This document shows, piece by piece, positions 1-5,646 of a stretch of 5,646 nucleotides of DNA (position 1 is its first letter; each line of letters opens with the position of its first letter). A program made the translations under genes and the position numbers. The DNA comes from Deinococcus detaillensis (GTDB lineage Bacteria; Deinococcota; Deinococci; Deinococcales; Deinococcaceae). The notes beneath the pieces were generated by a model, which searched no databases, had not been told where the DNA came from, and saw nothing but the letters and a program-made list of their open reading frames with translations. The stretch spans positions 1-5,646 of the forward strand of contig NZ_VKDB01000058.1 in assembly GCF_007280555.1 (NCBI RefSeq), in the 5' to 3' direction.

Positions 1-11
1 CCCCCGTGAAC

Positions 12-27
12 CACTTCGGAAGGAGTG
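12..27 (+). promoter_or_regulatory. Small hairpin enclosing a Shine-Dalgarno sequence
   Basis: The bases form a 6-bp stem (CACTTC against GGAGTG, with one G-U pair) closed by a GGAA tetraloop of the stable GNRA class. The purine run GGAAGGAG, which would serve as ribosome-binding site for the ATG at 30, lies in the loop and the 3' arm of the stem. If the transcript folds this way, the site would be partly hidden. Short hairpins arise by chance, so the regulatory meaning is only a suggestion. Confidence 0.2.
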
Positions 28-29
28 TC

Positions 30-164
30 ATGCCCAAGTTTGACAGGGGGAGCAGCAAGCTGCTCCCCCTGTCAATGGCCAAAGTCGAGCTAAGCGCACT
101 TACACCACCTCTTCTCAGTGAGGCAAGGTCCAAGGGAAAACTTGACTTATACGTTAGACTGTAG
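30..164 (+). CDS. Small hypothetical ORF (44 codons)
   Basis: ATG at 30 is preceded by a strong GGAAGGAG sequence with a spacer of about 4 bases, and the frame runs to TAG at 162-164. The predicted peptide starts MPKFDRGSSKLL and ends KLDLYVRL. It is basic, has no membrane segment, and I do not recognise a family. The frame is also open upstream to the window edge, so it could be the 3' end of a longer gene. The palindrome at 40-75 lies inside it, and the next ORF (the solute-binding protein) is in the same frame after only this one stop codon. It could be a leader peptide, a gene remnant or a chance ORF. Confidence 0.22.
   Translation: MPKFDRGSSKLLPLSMAKVELSALTPPLLSEARSKGKLDLYVRL
40..75. 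repeat. Perfect 36-bp palindrome (17-bp arms, 2-base centre)
   Basis: The left arm TTGACAGGGGGAGCAGC (40-56) is exactly complementary to the right arm GCTGCTCCCCCTGTCAA (59-75), with AA between. As RNA it would form a very stable hairpin with a small apical loop. No T-run follows on either strand, so it is not a classical intrinsic terminator. It could still stop transcription, act as a bidirectional terminator or processing site, or be an operator for a dimeric regulator. A reading frame entering from the left edge (frame 2) ends with TGA at 41-43, at the start of the left arm. That would suit a terminator just behind an upstream gene. The symmetry is directly visible; the role is inferred. 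Confidence 0.6.
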
Positions 165-286
165 TTGCTTCGCTGTAGGGCACCTCCCGCTTCGCCGGAA
201 CTGAGGCTCGCCTGTGAACATCTGACCGAGTGGATCGGCTCGCCCATTGAAGGCTTGCCCGCCGACTGTTTCGTTCCAAGCTCTCC

Positions 287-292
287 GAGGAG
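287..292 (+). promoter_or_regulatory. Ribosome-binding site of the solute-binding protein gene
   Basis: GAGGAG lies 7 bases before ATG 300 and 4 bases before ATG 297. The spacing favours ATG 300. The in-frame stretch upstream (165-296) has no start codon with comparable support and no recognisable protein sequence, so the long N-terminal extension from TTG 165 is not used. Confidence 0.6.
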
Positions 293-299
293 CCAAATG

Positions 300-1778
300 A
301 TGCGTAGTGCCAAAATGTTCACTGCCCTGCTGACCTTAACTTTTATCGCTCAGGCCGCGGCCCAGACCCTGACGGTGGGTCTGGACTCCGATGTAGTCAA
401 GCTCGATCCGGCGCTGTCGGCTGCGGCTGTAGAACGTCAAGTGCTTTACCAGATATTTGACCGCTTGGTTGACGTAGACGACAATCTGAAAATTGTTCCT
501 TCCGTTGCTAAAAGCTGGAAAATCAGCAAAGACGGCCTGACTTATACCCTGACGCTTCGTAGCGGCATCAAGTTCCACGACGGCACGCCTCTCGACGCGG
601 CGGCCGTCAAGTATTCGTTGGAGCGCAACATGACGCTCGACGGCAGTTCGAGAAAAAACGAGTTGGCGGCCGTCAAGAGTGTGACGGTGGTCAATCCCAC
701 CACCGTCCGCCTCGATCTGAGCGCGCCGTTCGGACCGCTGCTCTCCATTCTGGCTGACCGCGCTGGCATGATCGTTTCTCCGACGGCGGCCAAAGCAGCA
801 GGCGCTGACTTTGGCCGCGTTCCGGTGGGCAGCGGTCCATTCAAGTTCGTTAACCGCGTGGCGCAGGATAACATCACCCTGAACGCCTTCGATGACTACT
901 GGGACGGCGCGCCCAAAATCGATAAGCTCGTCTTCCGTCCCTTCGCCGATGGGGACGTGCGCTACGCCAACCTGCTCTCAGGCGGCGCACAGGTGATTGT
1001 TCTAGACGCCAAAGATGTCACCAAACTCGAGGCCAATACCCGCTTTGAGGTTCTTGATATTCCCACCTTGGGATTTCAGGGCATCTGGCTCAACACGACC
1101 CGCCCGCCCTTCAACAACAAACTCGTCCGGCAGGCCGTGGCGGCAGCAATTGACCGTAGCGCCGTGAGCAGCGTTGTCTTTCGCGATCTCGCCAAACCGT
1201 CAGCAGGGCCGTTTCCGCCTGGAACGCCCGCCAACAGCACCAGCATCAAGGTTCCTGTTCAGAACATCGCCGAAGCCAAAAAGAAATTGCAGCAAGCTGG
1301 GCAGAGTAACCTCACCTTCACCATGATCGCTGGGACGGGCACTGTGACCACCCTGCTTACGCAAGTGTACCAGGCAATGATGGCCCAAGCCGGTATCAAC
1401 ATGAAAATCGAACTGCTTGAGAGTGGCGCTCTGAGCAGCCGCGCCACGACCTACAACTTCGACGCGGCGTTGCTGAACTGGAGCGGCCGGGTGGACCCTG
1501 ACGGCAACATCTATGACTGGGTGCGAACGGGCGGAGCGTACAACTACGGGCGCTACAGCAACAAAGATGTTGACGCCCTGCTCGCTAAGGCCAGGCTGCA
1601 AAGTGCCATGAGCGCCCGCAAGGCCACCTACAACGTGGCGCTCGGTAAGGTTCTCGACGACATGCCCTACATCTGGGTGTACCACCAGAACCTGCTCTAC
1701 GGTGTGACGAAAAACCTGAGCGGTCTCAAGCCCAGCCCTGACGGTATCCTGCGGTATAAAAACGTGAGCTTGAAATAA
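300..1778 (+). CDS. ABC transporter substrate-binding protein, family 5 (peptide/nickel type)
   Basis: This is an extracytoplasmic solute-binding protein of the DppA/OppA/NikA class (SBP_bac_5). It captures a ligand, often a short peptide, outside the membrane and delivers it to an ABC permease. From ATG 300 it has 492 residues, the normal family length. Residues 1-21 form a Sec signal peptide: Arg/Lys at the start, the hydrophobic run FTALLTLTFIAQ, and likely cleavage after AAA before QTLTVG. There is no lipobox cysteine, so it should be a soluble periplasmic protein rather than a lipoprotein. The family 5 signature is clear at about residues 70-107 (AKSWKISKDGLTYTLTL, then SGIKFHDGTPL and a conserved SLER). 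The C-terminus (GLKPSPDGILRYKNV) is typical, so the gene looks complete. No permease or ATPase gene follows; the next gene is convergent. The ligand cannot be read from sequence alone. ATG 297 is an alternative start. Confidence 0.92.
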   Translation: MRSAKMFTALLTLTFIAQAAAQTLTVGLDSDVVKLDPALSAAAVERQVLYQIFDRLVDVDDNLKIVPSVAKSWKISKDGLTYTLTLRSGIKFHDGTPLDAAAVKYSLERNMTLDGSSRKNELAAVKSVTVVNPTTVRLDLSAPFGPLLSILADRAGMIVSPTAAKAAGADFGRVPVGSGPFKFVNRVAQDNITLNAFDDYWDGAPKIDKLVFRPFADGDVRYANLLSGGAQVIVLDAKDVTKLEANTRFEVLDIPTLGFQGIWLNTTRPPFNNKLVRQAVAAAIDRSAVSSVVFRDLAKPSAGPFPPGTPANSTSIKVPVQNIAEAKKKLQQAGQSNLTFTMIAGTGTVTTLLTQVYQAMMAQAGINMKIELLESGALSSRATTYNFDAALLNWSGRVDPDGNIYDWVRTGGAYNYGRYSNKDVDALLAKARLQSAMSARKATYNVALGKVLDDMPYIWVYHQNLLYGVTKNLSGLKPSPDGILRYKNVSLK

Positions 1779-1868
1779 TTTCCTTATCTTTGGCTCTTTT
1801 ACAATCCGGAACAATTCTGTTGAGTCAAGTTTTCGGTTACTCCTATTACTCTGTTTTCATAATCACGC

Positions 1869-2621
1869 TTACTCCTTTTGAGCTGCGGGAACGGATACCT
1901 GCGCGACCGCCTCGAGTTCGAGGGCGACACCGAAATGAAGGGCTGGGACGGGCACGATACACCGGGCCGGTCGGTGGTCACCCATCCAATTGGCATAAAG
2001 GGCGTTGAACTGTCCCCAGAGCCCAACGTCTGTCAGGTAGACCCGAACCTGTGCCAGCTGACGGCGGCTGCTCACGCAGCCTGTCAGCACCTCGTCCAAG
2101 TTGTGGAAGACCTGCGCCACCTGAACCTTGAACGGTTCGTCGGCAAGCGTGTTACCAGCAGGATCCACCGGCAGCAGACTGGAAATGAAGGCCAGTCCGT
2201 CGACGCCGAGTGGAACGAGCAGGATGTCAAGAGGACCGACCTCCTCGAACAATTCCTTGGCGACCGTGCCTTGATCCGCCATCACCTGCAGGTGATCGTA
2301 GGGCGGAACCAGGGTTAAGCCACGCTCGTGAGCGAGGCGCTGGCCGATGGCCTCCCGGTCCTCGGTGGCGCGGTCGTACAGCACCACCTCTGCACCGTGC
2401 CCCCGGGTGGCCTCAAGCTTGATGGTGGGGGCGTCGGCTGGCGTCACAATAACCGCCGGGATGCCGAGCAATTTTGCTGCCAGCGCAATTCCCTTGGCGT
2501 GGTTGCCCGATGAGAACGCCACCACACCTAGACGGCGCTGCTCTGGCGTGAACTGCGCGAGCGCGTTGTACGCCCCCCGGAACTTGAAGGCTCCCATCCC
2601 CTGGAAGGGGTAATGCTCCAT
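1869..2621 (-). CDS. Truncated PLP-dependent dehydratase fused in frame to a RidA/YjgF domain (probable pseudogene)
   Basis: One uninterrupted frame holds parts of two enzymes. Counted from a possible TTG at 2633, residues 10-143 are the core of a threonine/serine-type dehydratase. They include the PLP lysine in GAFKFRGAYN (K17), the SSGNH substrate loop (41-45), and a conserved stretch through ATRGHGAEVV, GLTLVPPYDH and DQGTVAKELFE up to LLVPLG. Normally LLVPLG runs into the glycine-rich GGGGL phosphate-binding loop. Instead the sequence switches at about 2205 to a RidA domain (VDGLAFISSLLPVDPAGN, then VRVYLTDVGLW, HRPAR and LELEAVA). The RidA catalytic Arg (R224) and Glu (E241) are present. 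Missing are roughly the first 50 residues and the whole C-terminal half of the dehydratase, and about the first 20 residues of RidA. RidA enzymes hydrolyse the reactive enamine/imine products of such dehydratases, so the two genes were probably adjacent and collapsed by deletion. ATG 2621 is preferred as start because AAGGA lies 4 bases upstream. Dehydratase activity is very unlikely; residual RidA function is uncertain. Confidence 0.8.
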   Translation of the reverse strand: MEHYPFQGMGAFKFRGAYNALAQFTPEQRRLGVVAFSSGNHAKGIALAAKLLGIPAVIVTPADAPTIKLEATRGHGAEVVLYDRATEDREAIGQRLAHERGLTLVPPYDHLQVMADQGTVAKELFEEVGPLDILLVPLGVDGLAFISSLLPVDPAGNTLADEPFKVQVAQVFHNLDEVLTGCVSSRRQLAQVRVYLTDVGLWGQFNALYANWMGDHRPARCIVPVPALHFGVALELEAVAQVSVPAAQKE

Positions 2622-2801
2622 GAAATCCTTCAAGCGGCGTTGCGAGCCTTTGCCGTCTCAAGCAGTTTAGCCCAGGAACAGGCATAGCCCAAGGTGGAGT
2701 GCAGCCGAATGCGGTTGTACCAGCCCAAAAATCTGTCGGCTCCATCCCGTAATTCCTGAATCTTACGGAACTCCTCACGGAAGACGAACTCATATTTCAG
2801 C
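2606..2801 (-). mobile_element. Left-hand part of an IS3-type element (IS3-a)
   Basis: The element holds the transposase tail plus the 25 or so bases after its stop codon, in which the terminal inverted repeat should lie. The left limit is taken from where recognisable dehydratase sequence (FQGMGAF) begins, and the right limit from where the putative ISL3 end (GGGTCTTACCC) begins. Neither terminal repeat can be confirmed, because the opposite end is not in the window. The few bases on either side of 2606 could belong to either partner. Confidence 0.5.
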
Positions 2802-2807
2802 GGGTCT
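2630..2807 (-). pseudogene. IS3-family transposase, C-terminal remnant (IS3-a)
   Basis: Reading leftward from about 2807, the frame gives LKYEFVFREEF, then FLGWYNRIRLHSTLGY, ending KARNAA and TGA at 2630-2632. LKYEF and YNRIRLHSTLGY are the hallmark C-terminal end of the IS3-family integrase (rve) domain. Only the last 55 or so residues remain; the catalytic D, D and E all lie upstream and are lost. No start codon belongs to this piece: the frame is closed by a TAA just beyond, in sequence that looks like the ISL3 end. It differs clearly from the second IS3 tail at 4191-4470, so the two are separate elements. It sits directly against the truncated dehydratase, whose 5' end it presumably interrupts. 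Confidence 0.75.
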
Positions 2808-2870
2808 TACCCACTTTTGGTGCTACGGGCCCGCCATGCAGTTGACAGGTGATTAGCCTGACACTTTGGT

Positions 2871-4160
2871 ATGGAGACCGCACTGCATTTGCTCCCCGAT
2901 TGTCCTGGCTTGACGCTGAACTCACCATACTTTGATGCTTCTCAGCAGGAAGTTCACCTCCATATCGAGATCAACGATATTGGCAGTCCGTGTCCGCGAT
3001 GTCAGATCAACTCCCGTGCGCTACACAGTCATTATGTGCGGCAGGTCAAAGACCTGCCGTGGGGTGAATGGACGGTACATCTGTCAATCACCGCACATAA
3101 ATACCGGTGCCGCATGCCAGATTGCCCTCAACAGGTCTTCTGCCAACGACTCCCGATAATGGTCGCTCCCTGGGCCAGACGAACGCTGCGGCTCGCCGAA
3201 GGTCAGCGTCAGCTTGGTCTGGCCTTGGGTGGAGCTGCTGGTGCTCGCCTCGCGGTAAAGCAACGCACGTCGGTGAGTCGCAGTACGCTGCTGCGCTTGG
3301 TCCGTTCGGTGCCCTGCCCCATCTTCACGACGCCTCGGGTTCTTGACATTGACGATTGGGCGATGCGGAAACGGCAGCGGTACGGGACGATTCTGGTCGA
3401 TCTCGAAACACGGCGACCCGTCGCTCTGCTCGCTGATCGCAAAGCAACGACGCTTCACGTGTGGTTGGAGGCTCACCCAGGGGTTGAGATCGTAACCCGT
3501 GACCGATACAAAGCCTTTGCCGATGGGGTGAGTGGCGGCGCACCGCAGGCCCAGCAGGTGCTTGACCGCTTTCACCTGATGCAGAACCTGACTGGGGCGC
3601 TTGAAAAAGTCTTCGGTCAATCCAGAATGGCGCTGGAAACGGTCCTGGTGCCGGAAGGGGCGACCCCCCTTCCGGTCGCCCCGCTGCTCGCGGTTCATGA
3701 CCTCAGTTGCAACCCAGTTATGCCCCTCACCGCAGCACTCCTGGTGCCGCCGGGGTTGCCGACCATATCATCGAAAACCCGGAGACAGCGAAGGATTGAA
3801 CGCTACGAGCAGATCAAAGCGTGGCACGCTCAGGGTTGGACGATCAGGGTTGGACGATCAGCGCGATCGCTCGTCAGCTTGGGATTGATCGCCGCAGCGT
3901 CCGTCGGGCGATCCAGGCCGATGCGTTTCCAGAATTCACGCGCCGAGCCCGGAAACTTGACCCTTACAAAGCGCATCTGATTCAACGCTGGAATGAAGGC
4001 TGTCGAACAGGACCTATCTTGTTTGCAGAATTACAGACCCTGGGATATCAGGGCCAACGGACCGCTGTGGGCATTTATCTTCAGCGGCTGCGGCAAGCCC
4101 AAGGCTTGCCCAAACGATCGAGAAACGCTCATCCCGATCATCCCCTCCAGCACGTTAATG
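2871..4160 (+). pseudogene. ISL3-family transposase, frameshifted and 3'-truncated
   Basis: From ATG 2871 the protein begins with a zinc ribbon (C41, C44, C80, C85), followed by a helix-turn-helix-like stretch (SVSRSTLLRLVR). The DDE-type ISL3 catalytic domain comes next: LDIDDWAMRKR with YGTILVDLETRRPVALLADR (first Asp about 161/162), and VTRDRYKAFADG (Asp 211) with VLDRFHLMQNL. The original frame is lost at 3831-3858, where a 14-bp unit is duplicated in tandem. Removing one copy restores AQGWTISAIARQLGIDRR, the internal helix-turn-helix region seen in this group, and the frame then continues through FAELQTLGYQGQRTAVGIYL to about 4160. Read as it stands, the first frame continues out of register to a stop at 3978-3980. 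The C-terminal part with the last catalytic Glu is missing, replaced by IS3-b. The product cannot be an active transposase. Confidence 0.88.
3831..3858 (+). repeat. Perfect 14-bp tandem duplication causing a frameshift
   Basis: CAGGGTTGGACGAT occurs at 3831-3844 and again at 3845-3858, followed by CAG, the start of a third copy. Fourteen is not a multiple of three, so the transposase frame is shifted. Deleting one copy gives a continuous frame with family-typical sequence on both sides. This pattern is typical of replication slippage and may be recent, because the copies are identical. Confidence 0.95.
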
Positions 4161-4469
4161 TGGGCTTGCCCCGATTTTGCGTAGTTGAGGTTAAGCGGCT
4201 GTAGCTTGGCGTTCGAAGTCGGCGGGTGTTAAGTAGCCCAGAGACGAGTGGCGGCGCTGGCGGTTGTAAAACACCTCAATGAACTCGAAAATGGCTTGCC
4301 TGGCAACCGCTCGGGTTTCGAAGATCGTCTCGTCGAACAGCTCCCGTTTTAGGGAGCTGAAAAAGCTCTCCACAACGGCGTTGTCCCAGCGTTCCCCTTT
4401 GCGACTCATACTGCACCGCGCCCGAATCTGAACCAGTGCAGCTTGAAACGAATGACTCGTGTACTGGGT
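4161..4469 (-). mobile_element. Left-hand part of a second IS3-family element (IS3-b)
   Basis: The probable terminal inverted repeat begins with TGGGCTTGCCCCGATTTTGC at 4161. IS3-family ends start with TG, and this one lies 30 bases beyond the transposase stop codon, which is normal spacing. The element abuts the interrupted ISL3 transposase on the left and the IS30 element on the right. Its 5' half (orfA and the first part of orfB) is absent from the window. Confidence 0.6.
4191..4469 (-). pseudogene. IS3-family transposase (orfB), C-terminal part
   Basis: Reading leftward from 4469 the frame gives TQYTSHSFQAALVQIRARCS, then MSRKGERWDNAVVESFFSSL, then FIEVFYNRQRRHSSLGYLTP, ending with TAA at 4191-4193. 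These are the standard IS3-family landmarks. QYTS follows the second catalytic Asp, which is lost at the junction. The Glu in VVESFF is the catalytic Glu, and the tail is the usual YNRxRxHSxLGY end. About 92 residues remain, against roughly 270-300 in a complete orfB. An internal ATG at 4409 allows a 72-codon ORF, but this is part of the broken gene, not a gene of its own. The break falls where the IS30 element ends. Confidence 0.85.
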
Positions 4470-5646
4470 GGATTCAAGCGGTCATCGCAACAGCAGTGTC
4501 AACCCCGTGTAGTGCGCGTTCAAAGGCCTCATGAGGGGTCTGCCACCCCAGAACTTTGCGGGGTCTGGCATTTAGCGTCTTCGCTACAGCCTCTAAGTCG
4601 TCTGCGCTGTGCAGGCTCAAATCCGTGCCTTTCGGAAAGTATTGGCGTAAGAGGCCATTGGTATTTTCGTTTGTTCCTCTCTGCCAAGGGCTTCGCGGTT
4701 CGCAGAAATAGATGCCCACCCCCGTTTCCAGGTGCAGTTGTTCATGCTGACTCATTTCCGCACCCTGATCCCAAGTCAGTGAGCGGCGGAGCTGGGGGGG
4801 CACGGTGGTGATCATCCGGGCAATGGCTTCCCGAACGGCCTGAGCACCGTGGCCAGCCAGGGCTGGCCCGTTCTTCACCGGTGACTCCAGACCATGTTCC
4901 GGCATCTGGGGCAAGTGAAGCAAGAGGGTGAAGCGCGTGGTGCGCTCCACAAGTGTGCCTATAGATGAGCTGCCCAACCCGAGGATGAGATCCCCCTCCC
5001 AGTGTCCGGGCACTTCCCGGTTCGTCACTTCCTCTGTACGCGCCTTGAGCATGACCTCGGGAACGACAAACGTTTTGCCGGGGCTGCACCGGCGTGCCCG
5101 CGGCACGCGCAGGGTTCGGCCCATCCGGAGGCAGGCAGTTAAGTCGCGGCCCAACGTGCCACGACCTTCGATATACAGCGCCTGGTAAATGGCCTCGTGA
5201 CTGATGCGCATGGTGGCGTCATCTGGGAAGTCGAGCCGCAAGCGCTGGGCGATTTGCTCTGGACTCCATGCCGTTGTCCAGCGACGATCTTGTCGCCGCC
5301 CATGACGGCGGCCTTTCCAAAGCACTGTTGGTCCAGGAATCGGCGTGCCAGTGGCAAAGACCAACATACCTGACAAACGATCTTCGACATACGTTTTCAG
5401 CACCTTGTTGACCGCCAATTTCGCGGGCTTTGGACGCCGGGCGGCACGTTCGGCGTGCCATTGTGCGGTGGTGGCTCGGTAGGCTAGACCGCCGCCACGG
5501 GTGGCGGCGTTGCGCTGGACCTCACGTGAAATCGTGGACGCCGCCCGACCCAGTCGGCGTGCAATCTCACGGATGCCGAGTTGTTGCGCTCGGGAGAGTG
5601 CGATCTCTTCGCGCTCTGCAAACGACAAACAGCGCCCAGAAAGGGG
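4470..5646 (-). mobile_element. IS30-family insertion sequence, partial at window edge
   Basis: The left limit, about 4468-4472, is deduced from where the IS3-b frame (TQYTS) stops making sense. The IS30 transposase stop codon at 4474-4476 is only a few bases inside, and the last codons of IS30 transposases often reach the terminal repeat. The right end, with the transposase start and the second inverted repeat, lies beyond the window. The 2-3 bp target duplication expected for the family cannot be checked. Confidence 0.75.
4474..5646 (-). CDS. IS30-family transposase, N-terminus beyond the window
   Basis: The frame is open from the right edge (PLSGRCLSFAEREEIAL) to TGA at 4474-4476, giving at least 390 residues. 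Numbered from the TTG at 5628, an N-terminal helix-turn-helix lies at about 14-36 (LGIREIARRLGRAASTISRE), as in IS30 and Tn4655-type transposases. A long basic stretch follows (about 60-125), then WSPEQIAQRL and ISHEAIYQALY. The DDE catalytic domain is complete: Asp 213 in GHWEGDLI, Asp 287 in LTWDQGAEM, and Glu 321 in GTNENTNGLLRQYFPKGTDL. The C-terminus (LNARPRKVLGWQTPHEAFE) is typical. The protein shows no frameshift and may be active, unlike the other three transposases here. TTG 5628 is probably not the true start, because homologues extend further and the upstream residues fit the family. Confidence 0.93.
   Translation of the reverse strand, partial: PLSGRCLSFAEREEIALSRAQQLGIREIARRLGRAASTISREVQRNAATRGGGLAYRATTAQWHAERAARRPKPAKLAVNKVLKTYVEDRLSGMLVFATGTPIPGPTVLWKGRRHGRRQDRRWTTAWSPEQIAQRLRLDFPDDATMRISHEAIYQALYIEGRGTLGRDLTACLRMGRTLRVPRARRCSPGKTFVVPEVMLKARTEEVTNREVPGHWEGDLILGLGSSSIGTLVERTTRFTLLLHLPQMPEHGLESPVKNGPALAGHGAQAVREAIARMITTVPPQLRRSLTWDQGAEMSQHEQLHLETGVGIYFCEPRSPWQRGTNENTNGLLRQYFPKGTDLSLHSADDLEAVAKTLNARPRKVLGWQTPHEAFERALHGVDTAVAMTA

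Larger units (their letters stand above)
2802..4160 (+). mobile_element. ISL3-family insertion sequence, right end missing
   Basis: The left limit is set by the switch from IS3-a coding sequence to GGGTCTTACCCACTTTTGG, a GG-starting end of the kind expected for ISL3-family inverted repeats. It lies about 70 bases before the transposase ATG. The right limit is the point where the transposase frame meets TGGGCTTGCCCC, which looks like the tip of an IS3 element. The right inverted repeat and the 8-bp target duplication usual for this family cannot be checked within the window. A perfect TTGACA at 2842-2847 might be a -35 box for the transposase, but no good -10 follows. Confidence 0.6.

Noticed and set aside
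142..170. TTGACT (142-147) as the -35 box of a promoter for the binding-protein gene
   Set aside because: No acceptable -10 hexamer occurs at 16-18 bases spacing (the bases there read TTGCTT or similar). A promoter is likely somewhere in this leader, but I cannot place it.
165..299. N-terminal extension of the binding protein from TTG 165
   Set aside because: The stretch has no ribosome-binding site and no family resemblance, and it would bury the signal peptide, which starts at ATG 300 behind GAGGAG.
1200..1814. Long minus-strand ORF opposite the end of the binding-protein gene
   Set aside because: It is the complementary shadow of a well-supported gene, and its translation (runs such as VAVAPVVVRSARSH) matches no family I know.
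1779..1868. Possible bidirectional terminator between the convergent genes
   Set aside because: The 90 bases are AT-richer than their surroundings and contain several T-runs, but I found only 4-bp stems, too weak to call a terminator.
2842..2870. TTGACA as the -35 box of the ISL3 transposase promoter
   Set aside because: The hexamer is a perfect match, but the bases 17 further on (TTTGGT) are a poor -10 and run straight into the start codon, so I did not list it as a promoter.
4092..4110. Inverted repeat GGCAAGCC-CAA-GGCTTGCC
   Set aside because: It lies within the ISL3 transposase coding sequence (RQAQGLPK) and is short. Chance is the simplest explanation. Its resemblance to the IS3-b tip (GGCTTGCCC) might reflect target choice but is only 9 bases.
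4443..4811. Plus-strand ORF opposite the IS30 transposase end
   Set aside because: It is a shadow frame of the IS30 transposase and the IS3-b junction, with no recognisable protein features.
1..5646. CRISPR array, tRNA, rRNA, toxin-antitoxin pair, or a new defence system
   Set aside because: There are no regularly spaced repeats, tRNA-like folds or rRNA sequence. All sizeable open frames are accounted for by the binding protein, the fused dehydratase-RidA gene and transposases.

Overview
The window looks like a decayed accessory region of a fairly GC-rich bacterium. My best guess is a member of the Deinococcus lineage. This rests on a solute-binding protein with a plain Sec signal peptide ending in an AQTLTVG-type start and no lipobox cysteine, and on the mix of IS3, ISL3 and IS30 transposases. 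That placement is an inference from style, not proof.

Left part (1-1778, + strand): a short leader region contains a perfect 36-bp palindrome (40-75) and a doubtful 44-codon ORF with a good ribosome-binding site (30-164). It is followed by a full-length family 5 (peptide/nickel type) ABC-transporter solute-binding protein (300-1778). No permease or ATPase gene follows it here.

Middle (1869-2621, - strand, convergent with the binding protein): one open frame joins the core of a PLP-dependent threonine/serine-type dehydratase to most of a RidA/YjgF enamine/imine deaminase. The two halves belong to successive steps of the same chemistry. Both are truncated, so the likely origin is an in-frame deletion that collapsed two neighbouring genes. 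Its 5' end is cut by an IS3-type transposase remnant.

Right part (2630-5646): four insertion sequences in series, each truncated on its right side. They are an IS3-type tail (-), an ISL3 transposase (+) broken by a perfect 14-bp tandem duplication, a second, different IS3-type tail (-), and an IS30-family transposase (-) that runs off the window with its DDE residues intact. The pattern fits 'Russian-doll' insertion: IS30 inside IS3-b, inside ISL3, inside IS3-a, inside the dehydratase gene. The missing halves are then expected in mirror order beyond base 5646.

I see no RNA genes, CRISPR array, phage genes or new defence or biosynthetic system. The most notable items are the dehydratase-RidA fusion and the nested IS array.
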